Positions 42,942 through 52,622 of a DNA stretch of 64,000 nt are shown piece after piece. The DNA is from an uncultured Granulosicoccaceae bacterium (GTDB lineage: Bacteria > Pseudomonadota > Gammaproteobacteria > Granulosicoccales > Granulosicoccaceae). Below the pieces are notes generated by a model. That model was not told the origin of the DNA, did not search any database, and was given only the letters and a program-made list of their open reading frames with translations. Position 1 is the stretch's first letter. Each line of letters opens with the position of its first letter. Position numbers and translations under genes: made by a program. Location: NCBI GenBank assembly GCA_938006335.1, contig CALLMF010000002.1:1-64000 (forward strand), read 5' to 3'.

Positions 42942-43775
42942 TCAGCCCAGATCGAAGCTCGACCAGACCGGACAGTGATCCGAAGGCGTCTCCATGGCGC
43001 GCACTTCATAGTCGATACCAGAGTCGATCAAGCGGCTCGTCAAGGTGCTGGTTGTCAGCAGGTGATCGATACGCAGTCCGCGTTTGGGTTCTCGGTCAAA
43101 GCCCTTGCTCCGATAGTCGAACCAACTGAAGAACTCGGCAGAATCCGGGTACTTCACGCGGTAGGTGTCGTCAAGTCCCCAGTCGACAAGTCGTTGAAAC
43201 CACTCGCGCTCCTCGGGCAGAAAGCTGGTAGCGCCCGAGCGTAACCAGCGCTTGCGGTTGTCATCGCCAATACCGATATCCGCGTCCACCGGCGCGATGT
43301 TGAAGTCTCCCATCACGATGAGCGGGTCCGCGGTATTGCACTCGGCGTCGAGCAAGGACATCAGGTCTGCGTAGAAGCGTTGCTTGGCGGGGAACTTGAC
43401 GGGGTGATCGCGGCTTTCCCCTTGCGGAAAGTAACCGTTGATGACGCGCACGCGCGTGCCGTTGGATGCGCTCACCGTGCCGCGAATCAATCGCTTTTGT
43501 GCGTCCTCGGCATCCCCCGGATAGCCCATCGCCACATCTTCTGCTGGTGTGCGTGTCAGCAAGGCCACGCCGTAGTGGGTCTTTTGTCCGGTGTACGCGG
43601 AGTGGTAGCCAAGTTCTTTCAGCGCCTCTTCCGGGTAGTCCTCGTCGGTAACCTTGGTTTCCTGCAAGCCGATCACATCGGGTGCATGTCGTTCGGTCAC
43701 CGCCGCGATCTGATGCAAGCGCTTGCGCAAGCTATTGACGTTGAAAGACATCGCAGTGAAAGACGTTACAGTCAT
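42942..43775 (-). CDS. xthA: Exodeoxyribonuclease III
   Basis: This DNA repair nuclease cuts 5' to abasic sites and has 3'-5' exonuclease activity. The 277-residue protein opens TAMSFNVNSLRKRLHQIAAV and has the metal and catalytic motifs LQETKVTD, GYFPQGES, VMGDFNIAPVDADIG, LRIDHLL and the final SDHCPVW. Length matches E. coli XthA (268). It is the last gene of the minus-strand set avtA-rapA-xthA. Confidence 0.95.
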   Translation of the reverse strand: MTVTSFTAMSFNVNSLRKRLHQIAAVTERHAPDVIGLQETKVTDEDYPEEALKELGYHSAYTGQKTHYGVALLTRTPAEDVAMGYPGDAEDAQKRLIRGTVSASNGTRVRVINGYFPQGESRDHPVKFPAKQRFYADLMSLLDAECNTADPLIVMGDFNIAPVDADIGIGDDNRKRWLRSGATSFLPEEREWFQRLVDWGLDDTYRVKYPDSAEFFSWFDYRSKGFDREPKRGLRIDHLLTTSTLTSRLIDSGIDYEVRAMETPSDHCPVWSSFDLG

Positions 43776-43793
43776 GGTCTTGCTCGTTGACGA

Positions 43794-46562
43794 TCAGTTG
43801 TTGAAGAGCACGCGGATGGACACCGGCCGTGCGAGGCTGGTTTCGAGTGCCTGGAGGCGGCGGTCGCGCAAGTCGTCGAGTTCGGCAAGCTCGCGCTGAT
43901 CCACCGACGGGTTGACCTCGGCCAGACTCGACAAGCGCCCGTGGGTGTCCGCGTGCTCGGCCTGAATTGCCTGACGTGCCTCATCGACGAGTGCGGGTAA
44001 TGCTGCCTCGGCCAACTCGGCGGTCTTGTCCACGAGCTTCTCAAGCGCTGCACGATTGCGCCTGGTTACCTGGCGCAGCTGATTGCGGTCGTATTTCACG
44101 CGTATCGAGTCGATCTCGATAGTGTTGAATTGCTCGGTCCAGTCAGCGTTGTCGAGCCCTATTTGCCAGGATTGCACGCGCGCGGGCAGGAAGCGCTCCA
44201 GGCCAAGCGAGGGTGGGGCGATGCATTCGAGGGCGTAGCTGCCATCGACTACCGCAAGCCCGGGCGTCAGTTCCAGTGAGCGGATCACCTGGCAGTCTGC
44301 CTGACCGAAACCCTCATCGAGAATCAAGTCCATCGAGTCGTTCACCATCGGGTGATCCCAGGTCAGAAACACGAGATCCTCGCGTTCGAGCGCGACTGAG
44401 CGGGTGAACGTGACCGACAGGCCTTCAGCCGGCAGGTGCGGAAAACTCTCGAGCTGCATGTTGTCCGATGGGGCGAGTATCCAGTAGTCGCCGGCCTGCT
44501 CGGAGACCTCGACGCCGAAGCGATCAAAGATGTTCGACATGAAATCCTCGAGGCTGAAATCGCGGTCTGCACGTGAGAAGGCATCGAGGTGTTCCTGAAT
44601 ACGCTCAGGGCGATTGGAATTGAGCTCGAGCAAGCGGTCACGCCCTTGTTCGAGTTCGGTGGCGAAGCGCTTGGACAGCTGTTGGCTCTCGTCGATGATG
44701 TCGCTCATGGCAGTGCCGGAGTCGAGCGCCTTGAGCAGTGATTCACCGAGTGCATCTCGTACGGCGTTGCCGGTGCGACACAGCGATTCAAAGGCATTCA
44801 GCCCCTCGTGGTACCACTGGGCAAGTCGTGCGTCGCGACTGTCTGGCATGACGGGTACATGAATCTGTACATCCTGTTGCTGTCCGATACGGTCCAGTCG
44901 ACCAATACGCTGCTCCAGCACATCGGGGGACTCGGGGAGTTCCACGGTGACCAGTGTGTGCAGAAACTGGAAGTTGCGTCCTTCACTACCGATCTCCGAA
45001 CAGAGCAGCAACCGGCAGCTGTCTTCCGGGTCTGAGAACCAGGCGGCCGCGCGGTCGCGTTCCACGATGGACATGCCTTCATGAAATTGCGCGGTATCGA
45101 TGCCGAGCAAGCGCAGCTCCTCCGCCACCTCTTGTACGGTCTCGCGGCGCGATGCTATGAACAGGATCTTCTCCGGATGCCGCTCTGAGAGGAAGTCCTT
45201 GAGCCAGGCCGCCATGCCGTTCGGGCTGTCGTCGTCGAGCAGTTCGGGCAGATAATGGCGTGTCGGGAAGCCGGGCACCGCGCGGCGCGTGTTGCGAAAC
45301 AGGAGTCGACCGGTGCCGTGGCGGTCCACCAGGTCCTGCACCAGCGTGCCGGGCAAGTCGCTGGCGGATAACGCTGCGTCAGATCCGAGCGTCTTGCGCT
45401 CCGTCTCTGTGAAGCTGCGCGACAGTACACGCTCAAGCTCTGCGATGCCGTCGGCGTCCAGCGCCTGTGCATCGTCCAGTTGGCTGGCGATGGTCGCGAC
45501 CTGCTGGAATTGGCCTTCTTCAGCGGCAAAGCGTGCCTCGTCGTTAAAGCGTGCGGGGTCAAGCAGACGCAAGCGCGCGAAGTGCCCGCTCTTGCCGAGT
45601 TGCTCGGGCGTTGCCGTCAGTAGCAGTACCGAGGGTACAACGGCGGCGAGCGCTGCAACGACGTCGTAGGTTTCACCTTCGAGATGATGCGCTTCATCGA
45701 CAACCATCATGTCGAAGCCGGCCGCCACTGCAGCATCACCGATATCGAGCCCGGCAGCATCATCGATCAAGGTGTCCGTTGACAGCAATACCAGCTGCTC
45801 GGCAAGGAAGGGATTGCCGTCGGGAGCAGATTCGGCCGCTGCCTCAAAGCGTTCTTCGTCGTAGAGTGCGAAGCGCAGATTGAACTTGCGCAGCATCTCC
45901 ACAAGCCATTGGTGCAGTAGCGGTGATGGCACGGCGATCAGCACACGCGAGATCTCGCGCCGCACCAGCTTGGCGTGAAGGATCAAACCCGCCTCGATGG
46001 TCTTGCCAAGCCCCACTTCGTCGGCGAGGAGCAAACGCGGCGCAGGACGTGAAAGCGCCTCGACTGCAACGTGTATCTGATGAGGCAGTACCGCGACACG
46101 TGCGCCTTCCAGGCCTCTGATCGGCGAGCGGGCGATTCTGTCCCGGTGTTCGAATACCTGACGCCTCAGTTGGAACCAGCGGTTGCCATCAATCAGGCCG
46201 GCAAACAGGCGATCACGCGGTGTGCGAAAACGCAGGAAGTTATCCAGGTCGCCTTCGTCCAGGGCGGTGAGTTCACCGGTATCGCCACGGGTGCCGAAGT
46301 AGGTGATGACGCCATCCTCGGTATCCAGTGAGGAGATGGTCATGTGCCATCCGGCATGGCTGGTGACGCTGTCGCCAACCGCAAAGGCAACGCGGGTCAG
46401 GGGAGCTGTCTCCTTGGCGTAACGACGAGTATCGCCGGTAGCCAGAAACACGATGGCGATCTGTCGGTGTTCTACCTCAAGAATGGTACCGAGGCCAAGG
46501 TCTGTTTCGGTGTCGCTGATCCAGCGTTGACCAACGGCAAAATCTTCCATCTGGGCGGGCAT
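43794..46562 (-). CDS. rapA: RNA polymerase-associated Swi2/Snf2 ATPase RapA
   Basis: RapA recycles stalled RNA polymerase. The 922-residue protein starts with GQRWISDTETDLGLGTI, the RapA Tudor-like N-terminus; a second ATG four codons in is equally possible. Snf2 motifs are LLADEVGLGKTIEAGLIL, DEAHHLEGE, LLLTATPEQLG, and in the second lobe ILFIASRRETVQEVAEEL and LEQRIGRLDRIGQ. The C-terminal third holds the RapA-specific Spacer and DUF regions. Length is a little under the E. coli protein (968). Confidence 0.95.
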   Translation of the reverse strand: MPAQMEDFAVGQRWISDTETDLGLGTILEVEHRQIAIVFLATGDTRRYAKETAPLTRVAFAVGDSVTSHAGWHMTISSLDTEDGVITYFGTRGDTGELTALDEGDLDNFLRFRTPRDRLFAGLIDGNRWFQLRRQVFEHRDRIARSPIRGLEGARVAVLPHQIHVAVEALSRPAPRLLLADEVGLGKTIEAGLILHAKLVRREISRVLIAVPSPLLHQWLVEMLRKFNLRFALYDEERFEAAAESAPDGNPFLAEQLVLLSTDTLIDDAAGLDIGDAAVAAGFDMMVVDEAHHLEGETYDVVAALAAVVPSVLLLTATPEQLGKSGHFARLRLLDPARFNDEARFAAEEGQFQQVATIASQLDDAQALDADGIAELERVLSRSFTETERKTLGSDAALSASDLPGTLVQDLVDRHGTGRLLFRNTRRAVPGFPTRHYLPELLDDDSPNGMAAWLKDFLSERHPEKILFIASRRETVQEVAEELRLLGIDTAQFHEGMSIVERDRAAAWFSDPEDSCRLLLCSEIGSEGRNFQFLHTLVTVELPESPDVLEQRIGRLDRIGQQQDVQIHVPVMPDSRDARLAQWYHEGLNAFESLCRTGNAVRDALGESLLKALDSGTAMSDIIDESQQLSKRFATELEQGRDRLLELNSNRPERIQEHLDAFSRADRDFSLEDFMSNIFDRFGVEVSEQAGDYWILAPSDNMQLESFPHLPAEGLSVTFTRSVALEREDLVFLTWDHPMVNDSMDLILDEGFGQADCQVIRSLELTPGLAVVDGSYALECIAPPSLGLERFLPARVQSWQIGLDNADWTEQFNTIEIDSIRVKYDRNQLRQVTRRNRAALEKLVDKTAELAEAALPALVDEARQAIQAEHADTHGRLSSLAEVNPSVDQRELAELDDLRDRRLQALETSLARPVSIRVLFNN

Positions 46563-46628
46563 GTAAAAGGGGCAACTCTTGATAATTGTCGGATGGGGTG
46601 ACAGACGTGATACATCTGCCTGATGGGG

Positions 46629-47936
46629 TCAGGCAGCGCCGTCGTACAACTGATGGGCGTGGCTGGCGATGATTTCGAGTCCGCGGATCACTTCAGCCTC
46701 CTCGCCGGCAAAGCTTACCCGCAAGCACTCGTGTCGATGCTGCCACGGTTGTGCAGGGTCGTCCTCAAGTCCCGGGAAGAAGTGATGTCCGGACAGCACG
46801 ACAACCCCGTCATCGTGCAGCTGCTGGTAAAACTCAGCGCTACTGATCGGCAGGTTCTCGAACCACAACCAAAGAAAGATCGCACCTTCGTGAACATGAG
46901 CGCGCACCGGCAGTGTGCCGAACAGTTCGTCGAACAGCTGCAGTGCGCGATCCGCGCGCGCGCGGTACCAGGGAAGCACGTGTTGCTCGCACAGCGCCTC
47001 GAGTTCGCCACTGGCAAGCAAGGGGGCTGTCATGCCTGGGGCGATACTGCCGGGCGCAAGATTCATCACCGCGTTCATCTCCGCAAGTGCCCGGATCACC
47101 TCGGCATCGGCGACAAGAATGCCGGTGCGAGCACCGGGTAATCCGACCTTCGACAAGCTCATCGACAGAATGACCTGTGGTGAGCGCGGTAACGTCGCGG
47201 GGACGTGGATGATGTTCGGGAAAGGTGCGCCGTAGGCGTTGTCGATGATCAGTGGAATATCGCGTGACTCCGCAAGTGCCACCAGGGCATCAATTTCTGC
47301 ATCGGTGAGTACGTTGCCGGTCGGGTTGGTCGGCCGCGACACGCACAGTGCCGCGATGCGGTCGTGTTCTTCCAGACCCACGTCATCGCAGGTGCCCAGC
47401 CCGCTGAGCTCCAGGCCGTACTTGAAGCGTGAGCCCGGCAGCACATCGACCGTCGGGCGACGCGACACGAACAGATCATCACCAACGGCGAGGTCGCCGT
47501 AGCCGATGTATTCCGGTGCCATCGGCAACAGGACCCGATGGCGCAAGCCTTCAGCGCAAACGCTGCCACCGAAGAGATTGAACAGCTGCACAAACGCGTT
47601 CTGACTGCCATTGGTGAGCAAAACGTTCTCTGGGCGGATCGACAAGCCGTCTCTTTTTCCTATTCTTTCGCATAGGGCTTCAATGAATACGGGGTCGCCT
47701 TGGGGTGCGTCGTAGCGACCCAATGTGGCTTCGAAGCGGGCAGTGTCAGCGGCGAGTTCTGCAAGCGCTGTCCGGAAGCGGTCCATGACCGCTGGAATCA
47801 GTGCAGGGTTGCCGCCACCCAGCCTGCAGGCCGCGGTGCGCCCGGCTGGCAGCGACGGCAGCCGTGACAGATCCCGCATGAGCGAGCCGGTACCCGTGCC
47901 ACTGGAAAACCGCGAGCCGAAATCGGAAAAACGCAT
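46629..47936 (-). CDS. avtA: Valine--pyruvate aminotransferase
   Basis: This PLP enzyme moves the amino group between valine and pyruvate, so it links to the branched-chain genes at 24410-29245. The 435-residue protein aligns by eye with E. coli AvtA along its length: [53 protein letters not shown] and the Schiff-base Lys in [28 protein letters not shown] near the end is also shared. It starts the minus-strand set avtA-rapA-xthA, about 66 bases before rapA. Confidence 0.93.
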   Translation of the reverse strand: MRFSDFGSRFSSGTGTGSLMRDLSRLPSLPAGRTAACRLGGGNPALIPAVMDRFRTALAELAADTARFEATLGRYDAPQGDPVFIEALCERIGKRDGLSIRPENVLLTNGSQNAFVQLFNLFGGSVCAEGLRHRVLLPMAPEYIGYGDLAVGDDLFVSRRPTVDVLPGSRFKYGLELSGLGTCDDVGLEEHDRIAALCVSRPTNPTGNVLTDAEIDALVALAESRDIPLIIDNAYGAPFPNIIHVPATLPRSPQVILSMSLSKVGLPGARTGILVADAEVIRALAEMNAVMNLAPGSIAPGMTAPLLASGELEALCEQHVLPWYRARADRALQLFDELFGTLPVRAHVHEGAIFLWLWFENLPISSAEFYQQLHDDGVVVLSGHHFFPGLEDDPAQPWQHRHECLRVSFAGEEAEVIRGLEIIASHAHQLYDGAA

Positions 47937-48232
47937 GCCTGCACCGGGGCGCCAAGGGAGCGAATTGTAGCCGAAGCCGGCGGCAACTCCGCGACGCCAA
48001 TCATTTGTCGCCTTGTGTTCGAACTGTGAACTCCTTATATTGTTGCTGTGGTTCGGATTTTTTTCCGATTCGCATCGAGGATCTGGAAGTTTCCGGGTCC
48101 GATCGTTCGGACGGTGTCGTTAGCTTTCAGGGCGCCAATGCTCGGGAAAACTCCATTGGGGTGGCCTCGGCAGGTAACCGGCTAGAGGATGTCCGTCTAA
48201 AACAGCAGTTTTTTCGATACAGGGTTATTGTT
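47937..48232 (+). promoter_or_regulatory. Promoter and long 5' leader of the cold-shock gene
   Basis: TTGTGT (48013-48018) and TATATT (48036-48041) are 17 bases apart, a good sigma-70 pair. The leader from there to the csp start is about 185 bases, as in cspA-type genes whose leaders act as temperature-sensing structures. The frame happens to be open through it, but the composition is not protein-like. Confidence 0.55.
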
Positions 48233-48436
48233 TTGAGTACTGGTACAGTCAAGTGGTTCGACGCGGCGAAGGGCTTCGGCTTCATCGCTCCGGAAGATGG
48301 TGGCAAGGACGTCTTCGTTCATCACACAGCCATCAACGGTGATGGGTACAAGACCCTCGATGAAGGTCAGAAGGTGACTTTCGACATCGAGCAGGGTCAG
48401 AAGGGTCCGGCAGCAGTCAACGTTACTGCAGCCTGA
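48233..48436 (+). CDS. Cold-shock protein (CspA family)
   Basis: The family N-terminus ([17 protein letters not shown]) requires a TTG start at 48233. The 67-residue product has RNP1 (KGFGFI) and RNP2 (DVFVHHTA) and ends PAAVNVTAA. It is an OB-fold single-stranded nucleic-acid binding protein, probably an RNA chaperone. The single-gene unit has its own promoter, a long leader and a strong terminator. Confidence 0.93.
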   Translation: MSTGTVKWFDAAKGFGFIAPEDGGKDVFVHHTAINGDGYKTLDEGQKVTFDIEQGQKGPAAVNVTAA

Positions 48437-48509
48437 GGCACTTCCTCTTGGCCCGCGAGTATCCGGGTCGCGGTGAACCGGCGTTGACGGCTTGCCGATT
48501 TTAGTAACC

Positions 48510-48545
48510 GAAAGCCCCGCCTGTTGCGGGGCTTTCGCATTTTTG
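48510..48545 (+). terminator. Intrinsic terminator after csp
   Basis: GAAAGCCCCGC pairs perfectly with GCGGGGCTTTC around the five-base loop CTGTT, followed by GCATTTTT. The stem is long and GC-rich, a strong rho-independent terminator. Confidence 0.92.
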
Positions 48546-48569
48546 GGCAACCACGCCTAGACTTTCCGG

Positions 48570-50447
48570 ATGCTAGTACTCGTACTCAATTGCGGATCGT
48601 CCAGCGTCAAATTCGCAGTCTTCGACCTCACTGCCGTGGAGCGTGGGGAGCGCGGCAGCGGGCAGGCACCTGCCGCACTGCTGGAAGGTCACCACGAGCG
48701 GCTGGACGTCTCCGGCCCGAGCGATCACGCCGCAGCCATCGCCAAGGTACTGGCCGAGGCCAATGAGGTCCTGCAGGGCAGGCCACTGGCCGCTGTTGGA
48801 CACCGTGTCGTTCACGGCGGATCCGATTTCACCGCTCCTGTCCAAATCACGGAGACGGTGCTTGCCGCGATAGAAGCCGCAGCAATAGTCGCACCTTTGC
48901 ATAACCCCTATGCGGTAGCTGCCATGCGTGCCGTCAGCAGCCTCGATCCGTCGTTACCGCAGATCGCAAGCTTCGACACCGCCTTCCACGCCGGCATGCC
49001 ACGCCGAGCGACGACGTACGCGATCGATCAGGACGTGGCCAAGGCGCACGATATCCGTCGTCACGGTTTCCATGGGTTGTCACACGAGTACGTGAGTGGG
49101 GTGGCCGCACGGTTTCTGGAGCGTCCCTTATCCGATCTTCGCCTCGTGACATTACATCTTGGCAACGGCGCGAGCGCCTGCGCTGTCGAGTATGGCCGCT
49201 CCGCAGAGACCAGCATGGGTGCGACGCCACTGGAAGGATTGGTCATGGGCACGCGGTCCGGTGATGTCGATGCCGGCGCATTGCTTGCGCTGCTCCGGTC
49301 GGGTCTTGACGTCGACGAGCTGGACGACTTGCTCAATCGCCGCAGCGGTCTTGCTGGCTTGTCCGGCTTGTCCGGTGATCTGCGCGAGATCGAGACCGCA
49401 GCCGCCGATGGCGATGACCGTGCCCGGCTCGCGATCAACGTGTTTGCACACCGCGCACGCAAATACATCGGTGCCTATGCGGCTGCCATGGGTGGGCTGG
49501 ACGCCATCGTGTTTACTGGAGGCATTGGCGAGAACAGCGCGACCATGCGCGCTCGTATCCTGCAACGACTCGAATTTCTCGGGGTACATCTGGATGTCGA
49601 TCGCAATCGCGACGCGAGCTCACCGGGCGATGGCGAGTATCGGCGCATCAGCACCTCGCGCTCGCGTATCGATGTACTGGTTGTGCGCAGCAATGAGGAG
49701 CTGATGATTGCCCGCCACGTCGCGGCCTTGTTGAAACAGAGCTCGGTTGCAGCCGTCGAGGAGCCATTGACCATGCCCATCGCCGTGAGTGCCAGGCATT
49801 GTCATTTGACTGAAGCAACCTTCAAGGTGCTGTTTGGCGAGAATGCTACTCCTACCGAAGACAAGCCCTTGACTCAACCGGGTCAGTACGCGTGCAAGGA
49901 GCGCGTCAGTCTTGTGGGTCCGCGTGCCCGTATGGATGGAGTCCGAGTGCTTGGACCGCTACGTTCAGTGGATCAGATTGAAATCTCACGCACCGATGAG
50001 TTCCGACTGGGTGTTGATGCACCCGTGAGGGACTCGGGCCAGGTTGCCGGCTCCGCACCGATCACACTCGAAGGGCCGGCAGGCTCGGTGACGCTCCGCG
50101 AAGGGCTCATCTGCGCTCGTCGCCATGTACACATGCATCCCGATGATGCCGAGAGGTTTGGTGTCAGCGACCGCGACGAAGTTGCTGTAAGCATTGTTGG
50201 TGGCCCGCGTGATCTTGTCTTTGGCGACGTACTTGTCCGCGTCAAGGACAGTTACGCGCTGGAGATGCATATCGATACCGACGAAGCCAACGCGGCCGAA
50301 ATCGGTCGGGGAGCGCGCGGCGGCCTGTCGACTCGGGACGTGGACGATACGCCCGGTGATGAAGCAACGAATCAGCAAATCCCGGTGCTGGAGCGCGTAG
50401 ACGGCGTGCACGCACGGGTGAATGGCTTCAGCAAGCGCGCGTCATGA
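48570..50447 (+). CDS. Acetate kinase fused to PduL phosphotransacylase
   Basis: One 625-residue chain joins two enzymes of the acetyl-CoA/acetate pathway. Residues 1-395 are acetate kinase: NCGSSSVKF, GHRVVHGG, RRHGFHGLSHEYV, LHLGNGASACAV, GTRSGDVDAGAL and FTGGIGENSATMR. Residues about 410-600 are PduL-type phosphotransacylase: PIAVSARHCHLT, LTQPGQYACKERVSLVGP, LGPLRSVDQIEIS, ARRHVHMHPDDAERFGV and EMHIDTDEANAAEIG, with the zinc-binding His residues present. Acetyl-CoA plus phosphate would go to acetyl phosphate in one domain and to acetate plus ATP in the other. The photolyase gene starts within its stop. Confidence 0.95.
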   Translation: MLVLVLNCGSSSVKFAVFDLTAVERGERGSGQAPAALLEGHHERLDVSGPSDHAAAIAKVLAEANEVLQGRPLAAVGHRVVHGGSDFTAPVQITETVLAAIEAAAIVAPLHNPYAVAAMRAVSSLDPSLPQIASFDTAFHAGMPRRATTYAIDQDVAKAHDIRRHGFHGLSHEYVSGVAARFLERPLSDLRLVTLHLGNGASACAVEYGRSAETSMGATPLEGLVMGTRSGDVDAGALLALLRSGLDVDELDDLLNRRSGLAGLSGLSGDLREIETAAADGDDRARLAINVFAHRARKYIGAYAAAMGGLDAIVFTGGIGENSATMRARILQRLEFLGVHLDVDRNRDASSPGDGEYRRISTSRSRIDVLVVRSNEELMIARHVAALLKQSSVAAVEEPLTMPIAVSARHCHLTEATFKVLFGENATPTEDKPLTQPGQYACKERVSLVGPRARMDGVRVLGPLRSVDQIEISRTDEFRLGVDAPVRDSGQVAGSAPITLEGPAGSVTLREGLICARRHVHMHPDDAERFGVSDRDEVAVSIVGGPRDLVFGDVLVRVKDSYALEMHIDTDEANAAEIGRGARGGLSTRDVDDTPGDEATNQQIPVLERVDGVHARVNGFSKRAS

Positions 50448-51901
50448 GCACCGCGATCGTCTGGATTCGGCAGGACATCCGTCTGGCCGACAACCCCGCT
50501 CTTGCCGCGGCGGTTCGGTCCGGTGCGCGAGTGGTTCCCATCTGGATCGATGAACCCACCGAGCGCGGCGCATCCGCTATCGGTGCGGCCGCTCGTGTGT
50601 GGCTGCATCACTCCTTGGGGCTGCTCAGCGACGCGCTTGCCGAGCGCGGTGTGCCGTTGCTGTTTGCGCAAGGTGACGCGCTGACTGTGCTTGAAAGACT
50701 CGTCAAGGCAACTGACGCCAGTGCCATTTACTGGAACCGCCGCTACGACCCGGAATCCATCCGCGTCGACAAGAACATCAAGGCACACTTCTCTGATCTC
50801 ACGATCAGCTCATGCAAGGGCGCGTTGATATTCGAGCCCTGGGAAATCCTGAAAGGCGATGGGGACCCGTATCGCGTGTTTACTCCGTACTGGCGTCGCG
50901 TGGCGGCCCGGCTTGCCGAAGAAGGGCTTGCCAGACCGGTCGCTGTACCGCGTTCGATGCCAGAGTGGACACTGTCGGATACCGATGTTGCATCGAGCAA
51001 GGCACCACGCTTCGTGACCGATGTGAATGAGCTGGAGCTGTTGCCGTCACTGCCGTGGGCAGACACGATGATGGAAGGATGGCACGTTGGCGAAAAAGCG
51101 GCGCGAAAGCGCTTGAGTACCTTCATCTGCGGCGAAGCGGTGCAGGCCTATGACTCGGCGCGAGACTACCCTGCGGTAGACGCAACTTCCATGCTGTCGC
51201 CTGCCTTGCACCATGGCGAGCTCTCTCCCCGACACGTGGTGTCGAAGGTCATGGCGGGGCGCAGTGTGCACGAGCTCAACGATGATGAGACCACCTTCGT
51301 CAAGGAGGTGGTGTGGCGCGAGTTTGCCCACTCGATGCTGTACCACTTTCCCGACACCTTGGAACATCCATTGGACCGGCGCTTTGAACGCTTCGAGTGG
51401 GCCAAGGAACAAGACGAGCCCTTTGCGGCCTGGTGTGAGGGTCGAACCGGGGTGCCCATCGTCGATGCCGGCATGCGTCAGCTCTACCAGACCGGCTGGA
51501 TGCATAACCGTGTGCGCATGATCGTGGCGTCCTATCTCGTCAAGAACCTGCTGATTCCGTGGCAACGGGGAGAGGCCTGGTTTCGCGACACGTTGGTGGA
51601 CGCTGATGCTGCCAGCAATACCTTCGGTTGGCAGTGGGCAGCTGGCTGTGGCGCGGATGCAGCGCCGTTCTTCCGGGTATTCAACCCGGTGTTGCAAGGC
51701 GAAAAGTTCGACAAGGAAGGCGAGTACGTCAGGCATTGGGTGCCAGAGATCTCGGACCTGCCCAACAAATTCGTGCACAAGCCGTGGGAGTGCCCGAACG
51801 ATCTGATGACCTCACTCGACGGTTACCCGTCGCCGTTGGTGGATCTCAAGGTCAGTCGTCAGCGAGCGCTCGACGCATTTGCCGCATTGAAAAGTACTTG
51901 A
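50444..51901 (+). CDS. phrB: Deoxyribodipyrimidine photolyase
   Basis: This flavoprotein splits cyclobutane pyrimidine dimers with blue light. The 485-residue protein opens AIVWIRQDIRLADNPALAAA (antenna-binding alpha/beta domain) and ends with the FAD domain: SARDYPAVDATSMLSPALHH, VWREFAHSMLYHFP, PIVDAGMRQLYQTGWMHNR and NTFGWQWAAGCGADAAPFF. The conserved Trp electron-transfer residues appear present. Length agrees with class I photolyases (472). Its ATG overlaps the stop of the acetate kinase fusion (ATGA), an unusual partner. Confidence 0.94.
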   Translation: MSTAIVWIRQDIRLADNPALAAAVRSGARVVPIWIDEPTERGASAIGAAARVWLHHSLGLLSDALAERGVPLLFAQGDALTVLERLVKATDASAIYWNRRYDPESIRVDKNIKAHFSDLTISSCKGALIFEPWEILKGDGDPYRVFTPYWRRVAARLAEEGLARPVAVPRSMPEWTLSDTDVASSKAPRFVTDVNELELLPSLPWADTMMEGWHVGEKAARKRLSTFICGEAVQAYDSARDYPAVDATSMLSPALHHGELSPRHVVSKVMAGRSVHELNDDETTFVKEVVWREFAHSMLYHFPDTLEHPLDRRFERFEWAKEQDEPFAAWCEGRTGVPIVDAGMRQLYQTGWMHNRVRMIVASYLVKNLLIPWQRGEAWFRDTLVDADAASNTFGWQWAAGCGADAAPFFRVFNPVLQGEKFDKEGEYVRHWVPEISDLPNKFVHKPWECPNDLMTSLDGYPSPLVDLKVSRQRALDAFAALKST

Positions 51902-51962
51902 ACCGGGCACCTGAGGTTTGCGGTGCTAGTCTTTACGCACACTGGATACGGATACGTGTGTC

Positions 51963-52622
51963 TTGCATCTTCATGACCGTACGACTGCTGCCCAGGCCCG
52001 CTTGAGTGGTGGTACATCATCAATCGGATCGGTAGACCTGACGCTGCGCCATGAGCGACGAAAAACCGGCGCACCTGCGTGGCTTCTGGGTCCGCTTGGT
52101 CTGCTTGCGTGGTTGCTTTGCGCCGACGCTCACGCCCAGACTTATACATTCCGTCCGTATGTGGAAGGCTTTGCGGCTGTCAGTGGCGTCAATGTCGGTG
52201 ACCTTGAATATTTCCCGGCGTTTGGCGGCGTGTCGGCCGGGGCCTTCCTGCGACCGGGTATCGGTCTTGAGTTGCATGCCGAGGGCGAACTGCGTGCGGG
52301 TGACGACGACGACTTCGAGTTCGCCTACGAGAACGGCCTTGGTGCGTCGTTGCGTTTGCAATCGCCGCCGCAGCGCGGCATCTCCGGGTATGTGTTGCTC
52401 GGCTACGCACGGTTTTCGGTTCGTCAGGAACGCGAGAATGGGGCCGGCGCAGGTGCTCAACTGAGTGAAACCTTTGGAGGTCCAAGGGTCAGCATCGGCC
52501 TGGTGCAGCGCTTGGAGCGTTGGCCTCTGCTGTCGGTCAGTGCGGAATTTCGCAAGTACTACGTCGAGGACGGTATCGACATTGATTCCTTTGTGCTGGG
52601 ACTACGGATGGGAAGGCGATGA
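51963..52622 (+). CDS. Outer-membrane beta-barrel protein
   Basis: The frame starts at TTG 51963 and gives 219 residues, but the signal peptide (about residues 40-58, LLGPLGLLAWLLCADAHAQ) lies well inside, so the true start is probably downstream at an unclear codon. The mature part has alternating strands (YVEGFAAVSGVNVGDLEYF, GYVLLGYARFSVRQE) and ends FVLGLRMGRR. Function unknown. It overlaps the Ig-like lipoprotein gene by four bases, so the two are coupled. Confidence 0.5.
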   Translation: MHLHDRTTAAQARLSGGTSSIGSVDLTLRHERRKTGAPAWLLGPLGLLAWLLCADAHAQTYTFRPYVEGFAAVSGVNVGDLEYFPAFGGVSAGAFLRPGIGLELHAEGELRAGDDDDFEFAYENGLGASLRLQSPPQRGISGYVLLGYARFSVRQERENGAGAGAQLSETFGGPRVSIGLVQRLERWPLLSVSAEFRKYYVEDGIDIDSFVLGLRMGRR

